DNA of 64,000 nt from Aldrovandia affinis (taxonomy: Eukaryota > Chordata > Actinopteri > Notacanthiformes > Halosauridae): positions 558,001-622,000 of the forward strand of contig JAINUG010000177.1 in assembly GCA_029706075.1 (NCBI GenBank), in the 5' to 3' direction. Position 1 is the stretch's first letter. Every line of letters starts with the position of its first letter. A program made the position numbers and the translations under genes. The notes under the pieces are model-generated. The model did no database searches. It saw nothing but the letters and a program-made list of their open reading frames with translations, and was not told the DNA's origin. Positions 9,413 through 22,000 of this stretch are shown here, one piece after another.

Positions 9413-12155
9413 GAATTTCTCAACAAAATTGATTATAAAGTAAATAAAGTCTCTACTATTATCTGCATTTAAACTAATCAGCAGGTATTTATTGTTTGAT
9501 ATTCTGTTTTAAGAAAATGTATTCATAGATATATCTCATCTAGCAGTGAACTAATAAAATGTATTGTTATATAAAACAATGGACTATGTTTTTTTGTTTT
9601 TTTACATTTTCCACACAGATAGTGGATTTTTATTTCCCAAAAACTAAATTTGCACATAAAACTTTTCAATAAATTGGGGGAATTTTGATAGTGTTCTGTA
9701 CCCGTTAATAGGATTGTTGGATCGATCAAAGATCCTGTGTGGTTTGAAGAAAACTATCCAATCCACTGAAGCACATCCTAATGCTGACATTTGCATCATA
9801 GCAACTTTTGATGGATGCTGAATAACACAACCAGTTCTGCATAGGGCCTAGCATAACCTCTTAATCACTTGGAGTTAATGCAGAATTGATTTTGCTGAAA
9901 AATAATTTAAAAAATCAAATAATTAAATTTAAATATTTTTTTAAAAAAAATTGAATGTGATCATCAGATGGTTGATGTGTCATAAACCACACTTATTCAA
10001 GCCCATTTATAATGATGTGTCACCTACATTTGAATATAGACTTCCAATCAGTGGCAGAATTTTGAGGCCTGTTTCAAAATTGCAATTCAGTGCCCTTTAG
10101 CACCCAAAACCACAACTTGCCCACGTCCATTGCCATACACAACACTCAGCTGAAAACAAGACAAGACACTGCAAACATAGTTGACTTTTAAGTTATAAAT
10201 CGGTATATATAAATCTTATTTGAGTACATTAGTCCGGTGATCTGTGTTGTCTGTACTTGGAAGTGTATTTACACTAGCAGAGTACATTAACCGTAACCTA
10301 TACTAAACTTTGGAAGTACAGTAAACAAGGAGGTCAAACCGCTTTTTGCTGTGGTCAGCATTCTGTCCACAAATGGTGGAGGGAGGTTACGTATGAGGTC
10401 GAACAAAGACAAAAAATGCAACGTTTTAAAACGCGTTTGATATCGCCAGTCCGCCCTCCCAAATGGCGTAACGTAGGTAAAAAACATCTACATGTCAGTG
10501 TATGTTCCCAATCCATACAACATTGCAGTCAGTGCACGAATTGAGGGGATGACATCCCCCTTTTTAGCAAAAAGGGACATGGCCATCCCCTATATTAATT
10601 TTGGATGGAATTTCAGACGCTTTTATCCCCGACTTTACATACATTTTGATGTGGTCCCTTAATATTTGACTTAATATTTTTTTATTAAACTGGTGCGTTA
10701 CATCAGGAAATCATTAACTACACTGATCTGCCCAAATCAGCGCTACTCTCTCACCAACGGTGTCTTTGAACGTCCCTGTCCTAGTTTAGTGGCTTTCCCC
10801 CTAACCCTACTTGAACTGAACTCCTTACGTATGCGATTTGCTGAGGGGAGATGCTCGAATCGCCTAAATTATACAATTTGGCCTGCCAATCAAAGCAATT
10901 CATTTCCAGAATGGCAGTGTCGGCGCAAAAATGGAGCTACCCAAAAGATGTAAAAAGAGGAGTGATTGAAAATCTTTGCAATGTCATCGGGCGTGATATT
11001 TATTACTAGCTAGAACTTCAGAAAGAGTTATTTCAACCTATGAGGTCCGAAGAAGACCAATAATTCAGGTAGTAATAGGAATAAAGGTTATTATTCAGCG
11101 TAGACGCACGATTTTCATTAGCTATGTATGCTTTCTTCGCTGCTTGGATCCGTAATTAAAATAAAAAAGTACCAGCATTTTTTTAATCATTCAAGCACTG
11201 AGCTAGAGTATCTAGGTTAACTTGGTTTTAATTTGGTTGATTTATATTAACCAACGAGGTAGTTTTTTCAAGCACAATGGCTGGTAAAAGAAAACATAAT
11301 TTTTTTCATTTTAAAAAGTCATAATTCCAGGTCTTTGGATTTCCAAGAATTTTTTTAAAATCAGCATACGTGTCTTCAATTGTTTAATACTTTTATTGTA
11401 AGGTACCCTATCCAAATGCACCCATGCCAGCCATTTCCAGCTTTTGGTAATTGATACATAAAATAATATTATACTCACATAAGGTACCAGAATCAATCGT
11501 TTTAGAGTGTTTTTCATTTTTTTAAAGTATAACCCCCTTGTTAAAACGTTTACAATTCGAACACTGGTTACAGTGGGATAGTTTAAAAAATGACAACGCT
11601 CACAGCGAGCAATCCCAAATTTGTACAATTTTTTTTCGAATTCCGCTTCCGTAAATGACAACACAGCGGCTCAAAGAGTCCCGAATAACGTTAACCGCCT
11701 CCTAACAGCCAGATTACATTAGCCCCCCAGCTCCTTTAACTACATTATACACTGCAGAGCAGGTTTATGCGAGCGCAAACAGATCAAACACTCGTAAGTA
11801 TCATCTTCTTCTTCTTTTCATTTTTAATGGCAGCGCTAAACGCTTGTACGCGTATCACTGCCCCCACAGGTCCGGAAGATCCTCAGCACTACAAACCACA
11901 AAATTAAAAATTAAAAACCAAAAATTACATTAAATTAAACAAAACTAAAAACAAAATCAAACAAAACTAAAAAACTAAAAACTAAACAAAATCAAAACTA
12001 AACTAAACTTACACCCTGGCATGCAGACCAGTGGCATAAAGGAATTTCATGACACCTTGAAACACTTTTGACTTATTCTCACTTGGTCCCAACAGTGATT
12101 TAATAGAGAAGGAACACTCGTAGTATCCTCTGATGCAAGCTATGATGAGACTATT
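9413..12155. other. cenpk-smap1 intergenic region, no gene recognised
   Basis: AT-rich DNA with A- and T-runs and an A-rich low-complexity block near 11903-12010 built from variants of aaaactaaaa. A 117-codon open frame on the minus strand (11311-11664) has no recognisable domain. The start of the smap1 transcription unit should lie near the right end. Confidence 0.55.
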
Positions 12156-12167
12156 CCGCTTCCGGGT
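12156..12167 (-). promoter_or_regulatory. ETS-like site upstream of smap1
   Basis: On the minus strand this reads ACCCGGAAGCGG, a strong ETS-family core (CCGGAAG). It sits about 170 bp upstream of the smap1 ATG in a locally GC-richer, apparently TATA-less stretch. The role is inferred from position only. Confidence 0.4.
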
Positions 12168-12336
12168 GCTTCCTGATTTCTGCCATATTGAGTGCTGTTT
12201 CTGCCTTCACGGGTTTGTGCTGTAGTTACGCTGCCCCGGGGAATGGTCTTGCTTTTAGCACCTCTTAACTTAAGTCACTGTCGTTAAGGGTAAGGTTAGC
12301 GTTTCGTTACAGAAAGTGGTCCACGCCGGCAGAGAG

Positions 12337-12454
12337 ATGACGACGAGATCAGAAAGGGAAAAGGCCCAGAAACTCAACGAACAGCACCAGGCCATCCTGT
12401 CCAAAATGCTGAGGGAAGAGGACAACAAATACTGTGCCGACTGCGAGGCGAAAG
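12337..12454 (+). CDS. smap1: smap1 coding exon 1
   Basis: The ATG has G at -3. The exon encodes [18 protein letters not shown] and onward to KYCADCEAK, containing the first two zinc cysteines, and ends with the first base of Gly40 before donor gtagct. Intron 1 (12455-29229) is about 16.8 kb. Confidence 0.93.
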
Positions 12455-15002
12455 GTAGCTATCGTTGCGTTTGAACTGGAAATGCCGTGTCCCCCTAGCA
12501 GCGATGCCAGCAAGATACCGTTCACACAACCTTATGTCGATACCTTTAGCGAGCTATGCAACAAGTGAAAATAGGGATTCAGAGCTATTCGTCGATAAAT
12601 CAACCATGGACACGTATAGTCATCTAGTTGGCAACAATAGCTGGCTAACGTTGCGTTGTTTGATTAAGACAATCAACATTGTCACATATTGTTTTCACGT
12701 ATGTGTTTTTTTAATTTCCTAAAGCTAGCTAGCTAGCTAGCTAACCTATCGTTGCCATGGAGGAAATGTTAGCTAGCTAGCTAATGCTCTCTGTAACTCA
12801 GTGTGTAAGAATTGCTGTCATTGAGCAGTGGGACTATAGCTGACATGAACTAAGGTTGTAGCTGACATATGAACTAAGGTTATAGCTGGCTAGTGAGTTT
12901 GTTACCGGCACCTCTGTGCCTAACATGACGTCTCTCACTGGCTGCCGCGTTGACGCAAGTTTATGTTATGCAGATGGGAAATGCGTTGAATGAGGTGAAG
13001 GGTGCTAGCCATGTGTGTTAATGCCTTTATTTCCTTGATTTGTTCTGGTTTCTACAAGGGCAAGTGACTGGCTAGCTACGGTTTGGTAAACGATATTAGC
13101 GAGCCAGGTATGTTAATTTATTTATTGATGTGCTTCTAGGAAAATTGCCAATGCCACTGTGAAGAGATTTTAATTTAAATATTTGTTTGCCAGCTGTCCC
13201 CATTTTGTGAGATTGACAATCAATGAATTTATCACTGTATAAGTGCGTTGTTACTCACGTTAGCTGACGTCAGCTAACCAGTTTGACCAGGGTGTGTGTC
13301 CCGTTAAACGAGCAAGCAAGTCTAGGCTTGTGTCCATTTATTTACCTAGCAAACGCAGCCATACCTATCCTGTCAAGTCACACTTATCGGTGACATAACG
13401 TTTAACAGTTCGGTTTACGAGTTCAGCTTTCCACAGCAGGGAGTTTCCAAGAACCAGTGACATTTTGCTTCTCCTTTCACTTTTTGAGATGTCCTGCCAC
13501 TGTTGATTGATGTGATTGATATAGACTTTCGGGAAGCTACGTGGCTTGTGTCCATGGCAACGCAGAGGGAAGAGTGACAGTCAATACTTTGCTCATCACT
13601 TGGGCAGGTGGTCGCAGGACTGCCACTTGGACCATAGCCAAACATGGGATCTGCCATGCAGTGATGCTGTTTGATGGTATTGAAAGTGTGTTTATGTTTG
13701 TGCTCTCACATAGCTGTCATTTGGTTTGAGTGTCTTGCATGTTGATGTTAAAAGAGGTGTTTGGACACCATGCTATTGTGGTTTAACTGTTGGGAATTGG
13801 TACCACAATGACAGGACTGTACAGTGGTCTACCAGAGATTCTAGGTGTAATATATGTCCTATTTGGTTCTACTTAAGCTGAACTGTGCATTGCTATGACT
13901 GACAGTTCTGCACGCTTGAGATAACAGGCGCACTGACTGGTACACTTTGCGTATTGCCCTGTGCCTATGTAGTCGTCAGTCGCTACAGATCATGTATTGT
14001 GGGCTTTAAAGACAGCACAGTGTCCATTTTCAGTCACTTCCACTGAAGCTGAGGGTCTTTTAGTATTCGTCAGGAGAAGAGGCGGACCCTGTGCAGGCCG
14101 TGTGATTGTGCTGTGCTGGGAGCCAGGCCACAGTCGGCTGCAGCGGAACACTCCAGACAGCGGTAGTCTGCTGCACATGAGTTCAACTGCCTTGACACGT
14201 TGTACTCGCTTCAGGCAGGCTAGCTGGTCGGTTGATGTCTGTTTGCATCTCTCTCTCCTGACCGAACAGGTGTGCAGAGCACACACTCATTTGTGCACAA
14301 TGGCGGCTTATGGCTATCCTATCATTTTGTCAATGCAGTTGCGTTGTGAAGCTGCGAAGTTGAGTCTCTTTGCCATAACGGTGGTTATTCTTGTCAGTAA
14401 AGTAGTAATGCTAATTCATTTCTTAACGGTAAAGGTTTGGTAAAGGCCTGCGTTAAACTGAAATGGTGACACCAGTAAGACTTGAGATAAACTCACTCAA
14501 AAAGATGTGGCTCACTTGTCCTGCTTACACCACTCTACAGTGAGTGTGCCACGTAGTTGATGGGTGTGCTCACACCCCAGTTGTGAACAGCAGGGCACTA
14601 ACCCTGTATTCTTGCGGCGGTTTCACCTCGATGCTCACTTGCAGCTTGTCAGTCAGGTGAAAGACAGGCCAGTCTGCGTTCGCTGTTCACAGCGGTGACT
14701 GTCGGTGCAGGACGTAGCCCGTCTCCAGAAATGGGGAGAGGGTCTAAGCCAGGGTATGATCCACTGACCTCTGTCAGTCCCTGGCGCATGTCAAGCCTCC
14801 TGTGAGGGCAAAGGTTGGCATGGCCGTCTAAATGTGTGCATAGCACACAGCCCTTCCATTATGCCCCGTGTTGCCTGCCGTCTGTCGCTGCTCACATGTT
14901 TTGGATTCTCTCAAGCTTTAGCGCTGCTGACGTCAGGGAGCCCTGGGGCCAGGGTGCAGCAAACCCGCAGTGCTGATAGAGTGGTTATTCCACAGGTCTG
15001 AC

Positions 15003-15058
<56 letters not shown>

Positions 15059-15824
15059 CTCAGGCAGCACAAATGCACACGCAAAGTGCGCACACGCAAA
15101 GTGCACACACACACACGTTACACATACCTCTCTCTCACACAGATGGTGCACACAAATGAAACATGCCTCTCCCCGTCTCTCTCCCCTCAAAGACACACTC
15201 ATGCGAAACGGTGCACACGCATCACACATACCTCTCTCCCACACAGACACGCATGTTCACGCAGTGCGCAGATAACACACAGAAATCAAACATGCCTCTC
15301 CCCGTCTCCATCCCACTCAAACACACACCCATGCGAAACAGTGCATACCTCTCTCACACAGGCACGCGAGTACATGCATGGGTCATACGCGCCGCTCTCT
15401 CACTCCCATACACTCGCGCAATATCTCTTCACACACCTCTGTTTGTAGCCACACGGTGCTTGAAGGAGTTTGGGCCGTGTCTTTGCACTGTTTGGACAGG
15501 AGTTGATGGGTCGTTTGCGCAAGGCGCGAGGAACAAGTCCTCAGGCGTGTCCCCGGTTGTGTAAGAAGGGGCTGAGCCGTGGCAGAGAGGCAGCTGAGGC
15601 GTCTGGTACCTGTGTGCGGAAACTCATGTCTGTGTCTGAACGGTGCCGTCTCACAGGCCTGCTTCATGGTCTAATAAAGCGCACCCGTGTGACAGGGCCA
15701 TGCCCAGGGAGGGCCTGGGGGTTGAACTCTGCTCTGTATTTGCTTTGTGGAATAACAGGGAGGTGGGCCCCCCGGGCTCCCACACCGTCAGTGTCACGTG
15801 ACGGGCATGTGGTATGCTGGGGGC

Positions 15825-15855
<31 letters not shown>

Positions 15856-16039
15856 ACTTCCTGGCCCACTTAGTAACACTGGACTGCTCTGGCTCCTGTC
15901 AGTGATAGCACTGTGCCCCCCCCCAGTATGAAAAGCACTCACTTAACTGACCAGACCACATCCTCTGGCTTTTAAGATCCTGGAATTCCGTTCTGTTCTG
16001 GTGTGTGTGCGTGTGTGTGTGTGTGTGTGCGCGTGTGGG

Positions 16040-16076
<37 letters not shown>

Positions 16077-19000
16077 GTGGGGGGTCATTACAACTGGAGC
16101 ACATATTTGCGGGTATTTCACCGTACGGAGAATCCCAGCTAGACTGGATCGGACCGAGTCATGCAGCGGGCGATACTCCACTGCCCTGCTCTCCCAGACC
16201 GGATGGGGAGTGACCCCCTCACTGCCCCGCTCTCCCAGCCCGGATGGGAAGAACTGCGCACAGAGGCCACTTCCAGGTGGGATCACCACTGCAGGCGAGT
16301 CAGGCGGATCTAATCCTAGAATCCCATCTGCGAGGGGGCGGCGCATCTGAGTCAGCCTTTCACAGCTGTCTCCAGGAGCCTTTTCCCCCCTTTTCCTTTT
16401 CCTCTTGTTCTCGTTCCTGTTTTCTTCCTTGGATGTGTTCGTGAGCCATAGCTCACTGAATCAAAGCCGGCCTGCAAGCCAGATGTTCCCGCATTGTTAT
16501 CGCATGCGCAGCAGCTTTCCTGCGTGTTTAAACGGTACTGAACTCCACGGTGGGGTTGTGGGCTTTATTTTAGCTGCAGTGGTCTGGTTGGTGGTGATTT
16601 GGGCTGGGGAGACGACCGGGTCTAATGTTGGGGCGTGAAAGAGACTGATCCAGGGTCAGGGCTTTTGGATTGACTGTCGAGGCTTGGTGCGGTACTGAGA
16701 GGCACACCTCTGAGGTGTAATTCCACCCCGGCTCTTTCATCATGCTTTTCCACCGGTCCGCGTGCAATGGAAAGAAATCGATCGCCATTATTTTCACCCT
16801 GTAGCGTCTGGTACCAAGGGCTTTTGAAACACATTCTGTGCGAAACTTGTTGGGGGAGTGAATTCAGTCATTCAGCCATGGGGTTTTCTTTATTTCCAGT
16901 ATTTAGAACATGCTTTGGGGCACCTACAGTTTTAAAATGACTGGAGCACAAAAGCCTGGCACACGTATTGCGAGGCATGAAATGTTCATGTCCGTGAACC
17001 TGACACACAGACTGGGTCACTGCAGAATGGGCTCGGGCTGACAACACTGCTCGAGGTTATGTCCTTCCACGGCTGCCTTACAGCTGTGATTCCGCAGGAG
17101 GCCGCTTGCAGAAAGCCGCTGTTCCTCGTTGCCACGTATTAGTGTGTTAGTGAACGGTTGTTTTCCTCTTGTTGTTGGCACGCCCTCACAGCTTGTGTAA
17201 CCTGGCCGGGCGAGTTCTGCGGATCGGTTTGCCTTTGTCTCCGCCGGTCACAGAGGGCGCAGGCGGCGAACTCGTAGTACGAGGGAGAGAGAGTTGACAT
17301 CGAGGGTATAATTGGCAGCCAAATTGGGAGAAAAACAGGAAAAACGGAAATAAATAAATGAAAAAAAAAAAATAAAAAAATACATAATTATTGGCATTGT
17401 CATTTTCGAATGTCGATTTGATCAGTGTTTGGGTTTGAATACAGGAGATCGGGGGGTGGTGGGGGGGGGAATGTCTGCTCTGTTTTTGTGTAGTATAGCC
17501 TTACCACAAACATACCTGTTTGGGACATGTATTGTTTAAGAAAGATCTGCCCCAGGAGTCCTGTTCCACTTATAGGGTGGCTACTTTAACTGCAAGAACT
17601 TTTTTTGTTTTCTTTCTTTCTTTCAAAAACCTACAAAAGCATGTTCCCGTAAGCAGATGAACACCTGCCCCTTATCTGTGTTGTATTTAATCTCTGCACC
17701 TGTAAGGAGAACCTCCCGGTAATGTTACATCGCTCACCGCCCAGAACCCGAGAGCTCCGCTGAGGCCAGGTGACTCATCGCTTCTTCCCTCATTCGCCGC
17801 CCGCGCTTCGACCAATCACAGCTTTATTATCCCGCTGGGGACGTTTGTCGAGCAGACAGGATCGCACAAACGGCAGCCAAGACGTGAGCCACGGCACCAT
17901 AGATACAAGGACGATGCAACACAATAGACCGAAGGACACAGCACACCGCAACACCAATTCAAGAGCCTTTCCTCCAGCCCAGAGGAGTGAACGGTCCATG
18001 AGACTCCCAGCAGTCCTGACCCACTAGAGATGGACAAATATCCCACATGCGCACAAGCTGCGTGGCACGAGGGGGAAAAAGCCCAAACCACAGTAAAAAC
18101 ACAAAGTGCACTGTGCGTCAGCAACAGCGTCATCAAGGACGTCGGTACATAAATACCAAAATGTATTTTCTTCTTGTTTAAAAGGGAAGTGGCTGCCTGT
18201 ATAAAAGAGTTTGAACGTGTTGTCCTTAAGCCTTGGGACTGTGAAACGCTGGCCTGAAGGAAGCATCTGAATCTCAGCATTCAGGGGAAGATCTAGGTCA
18301 GAGAATGACTAGCTTTGCCTACCCCTTGGGTATCGAACAACACGGATACATTTTTCTGTCACCTTGTTTCCCTTGTTTCCACTAAGATTCACTATTCTGC
18401 CTGATCTGTTATGGGTTTTCACATTTAAATTCCCCAAGCCCAGGAGATCATTGATTGGACAGAAGCCATATATTTAATGGCTTATCATTGTTCTGCTTAC
18501 TCTGAACTTGCAGTTTCCTTAAAAAAATATAAAACATAGGCGTTTTGTCTCTCTTTAAAATCGATGTCTGTATTCCGTTCAAAACTCGGTTGACTATCGA
18601 TGACTGTCCCCAGCTATCTGTAACTGTCTACAGTCTCCACCCTCCACTAGAATTGTTTTTAGGGGAGGTGAAGTAGGTTGCTGCCTAAAATCAATCACCA
18701 TGTCTTTGGTTTTGCCAACATTTCGTTGCAGGAATGAGTTTTGGCACCACTGTGAAAAGCCTTCCACCGCAGGCCCGGCTGCTTTGCTGGTGTTCGGTGG
18801 TGCTGCATCATTCTCTGCTATTCACGAGCGCTGTTTTTATCTCCAGCGAGCGGGTCATTGTCCGAGCCTCAGCGCTACGTCAGCTCTTCCTTTCAGCGAA
18901 CGCCTTATCGCTACGTCAGTCGGGCTCCGTGCCCTCCCCCTCGCTCCTCCGAAACAATCGTTTTACATTGAAGCGCCGTTCATTCGGCCCCGAGAACGAT

Positions 19001-22000
19001 GGGCGAATAAGCCCGTCACAGTCGCCATAACGATGAGAAGGGCCGCAGGCCCTTTGCTGTTCAGGGTCAACTCGTATTGAATTTCTGAAAGAAGAATACG
19101 CCCGCTCGCATCCCAATGTGTTTAAAACGTATTGCTTCCTTTATCGTGCTGTGAATGTGATGTGAAAACACGATCTCTGGTGAGATAGGCCACAACCTCT
19201 CACTGTGACGGCTAGTTCTGCTCACGGCTTCGTTTGCTTTGATCTCTTGCCATATTTGCACTGTTGCAGAAAATCTGTCGCCGTTTCCGCACCTTGACGC
19301 ACAGATGGGAAGCTTTTGCGGGGGCGGCGGTTGTGCTTTGGAGGGAGATTAAAATCTTCTCATCTTCCGATTGGCTAGCTGCAATCCTACCTTTCGGTGC
19401 CAGGGGGAAAGAAATGGAGCAGATTTTTTTCCCAGCTTCAACAACAGCGGTTGGTGCCTACTTGTCGCAAGATGCAGTGGAGGAAGCCAGAGGGGGATTT
19501 TTTTTTCCCCCTTGTTTCCCGATGCAGCTCAATGGTAATCCCCGAACTGCTGTGCCAAAGTGGCAGCGGAGTTTCCGCAAACGTATCGATGCACCAGCCG
19601 GGTGGGCAATTGGGACTGTGAAATCCAGCCGCTGTTTCTAAACCCTCAGGAAGACAGTGGTACATTTCATAGTATTTTTAGTTTCATTTCTTCAAATTGT
19701 GGGCTCAACCATGACATTAAAGGGAAGCATTTAAAGGGGCAGTCTTCACTGTGTGTTGCATCACACCAGCGTACACGTGCAAAAAACAGCACAACTAAGC
19801 GAAATTAACCGAACAGATCCGCGGGAGCAGATTGGTTAATACAGGGCATATGAAGTTGTAGATCACACATCTCTGTGGCTCAGTTGGTAGAGCACGGCAT
19901 TGGCAACGCTTAGGTTGTGGGTTCAATCCCCACTGGGGCCACATATACTGAAAAATGTATGCATTCACTACTGCAAGTCGCTTTGGATGAAAGCATCTGT
20001 TAAATGGCATGTATATTAATAGTAATCCATCTAGTGTTTGAGATGTCTCACCTGAGCATGTCAAGATATGCATCACATCCTTAAAAACATGGCATGCATC
20101 AAATTAAACTGGTATATCAGCTATGAGAGCATAAGAATGTATAATGGTGGGAACTAGTCATTTGGCCCATCTTGGCTTGCCGTATTGCCTGTATTGGACT
20201 GCCTCAAGCCTGGTCTTGAGCTCCCTAGAGTCCACCGCTTCAAAACAATTTGTGAAAAGATATTCCTGATATCAAAGATGTCTGGATTTATGCCTACCGA
20301 TTTCATTTTGAAAACCTCAAATATTAGGCTATCCCTTATGATACTATTTTAACTTGAACTCATTCTTAGCTTCTTACATAATTCTTAGAAAGATGTCAAA
20401 CGGACCGGAAGTTTCCTGGATCAGTACTGTCCCCTTTTAAAAATACTGGTATTACACTGGGGGCTCGTAGAGTTGTCACTTTGTCCCATAGGCCTTTTGA
20501 AATGGAAACTGTGTGAAAGTGCACCCGTCTGTGAGAGCGTTGCTGTGGTGAGTCTCCCGAGTGCTGCTTGCTGCCTTTGGGTTCCGCTCTGAAGCGTCGC
20601 ATCCGAGCATGTGCTTAACCTGAGCCCAGGAGAGCCTGCAGGTAAATGGGGAAAATGCACTCGGCCTGTCAAAACAGGCGGAATGCTAATTTGCGCACAC
20701 CCCACTCAGGGAAATGCCTTGCCCCGTTCCTTCCAGGAGAACATAGAACATTTTTGCTCGGAAATGGATGTGGGAATTGAGGGAATTGCTGTTGCTGTGT
20801 TGTGGACGTTACCGTCGTATTCTGCTGAGCGATGGGTTATTTTTGTGAACCCCCCGGAGTCGTCCAGGTAACGGAATGCTGACAGCTTGATAAGTCGAGG
20901 GACTCGACAAACCGGAGGGGACTCAACCAATTTAAGAATTGAGGTGGGTTTTGTCCTCTTTGCAGGACTTATCTGTGACTCCTCTGTCCTGAGGTGCCAT
21001 GTATAATGTTCTCAGTTCAAACTCGCTGCTGTTTTACAGCCTTTACCTTCCTCAGCCTCCTTAGTGTGTGCATGTTCCTTATACAGCCACTAGGTGGAGA
21101 CAGAGATCCATAGCTAGGAGGGGGATTTGAAGGAAAATGGTTTGAAAATGTTGAAATTGTGTATGAAACACATTTATGAACACACGGAAGAACATTTTGT
21201 ACATTTACAGCATGAAAAGAAGATATTTGCTTTAACTGGAAGAGTGGAATCCGCTGTCCTTGTTGTTGGCAGGACAAAAGAACTGGAAGCAGTGGAAATA
21301 ATGGACTGTTAACACGGTCTGTGTTAATCACACTGGCCCTGTCCCTTCTACTGTGTAAACAGAAGCACAGTGAGTCAGACTGTATCCAGTTTGTTGAGTT
21401 TCTTGTTTTATTTTACTTTGGTTTTGTTTGCTTGTTTGCCTGTTTTATTTTGTTCAGTTTATTTTGGTTTGTTTGTGTGTTAAGATTGTCAGGTTTGTCC
21501 GTCTGCCTGTCCGTTCTCTCTCACGCAGAATACAGCTCCCAATGATTGCAGTCAGTCCACTCCTGAGAGAGACTCCAGCGTGCGAATGTTGGACAATTAA
21601 GGCAGAATGAATGTCCAAGGGATGACTGATGAACTGTAATGATGCCAGTGCCTCATCGTTTGTGGAACTGCACTCTCTGTTAGCGCTGTGAGGCAGTAAA
21701 GGCCCTGGCTGAGCCACATGTTTAGTCCAGTGGCATTGCCAGGAATTCATTTTGGGGTGGGGGGTTTGAGAAAATACAACCATGTCATTATTTGTATAAC
21801 CGCTTAAGGTAGGCTATATACGCAAACAGGTTGTTGGGGGGGGGGGTTGCAAATGATGCAAATGGAAAAATGGAAAGGGGGTTGACCGGGGGGTGGATGC
21901 TGAACGGGGCGAATTGTTGAAGGTGCATGAACTAATGGTTGACCGGGTGGGGTGTTGCACAAACAAATTGTTCGACAGTAGATGAACAGTTTGGAACTGC

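Larger units (their letters stand above)
12455..17185. other. smap1 intron 1, left part
   Basis: No exon or separate gene recognised. It contains an (AGCT)n-like run near 12724-12743 and again at 12770-12783, plus microsatellites listed separately. The open frame at 13997-14443 lacks any recognisable domain. Confidence 0.6.

Noticed and set aside
13997-14443. 148-codon open frame in smap1 intron 1
   Set aside because: No domain, no codon pattern, no splice partner; the length is unremarkable for this composition.
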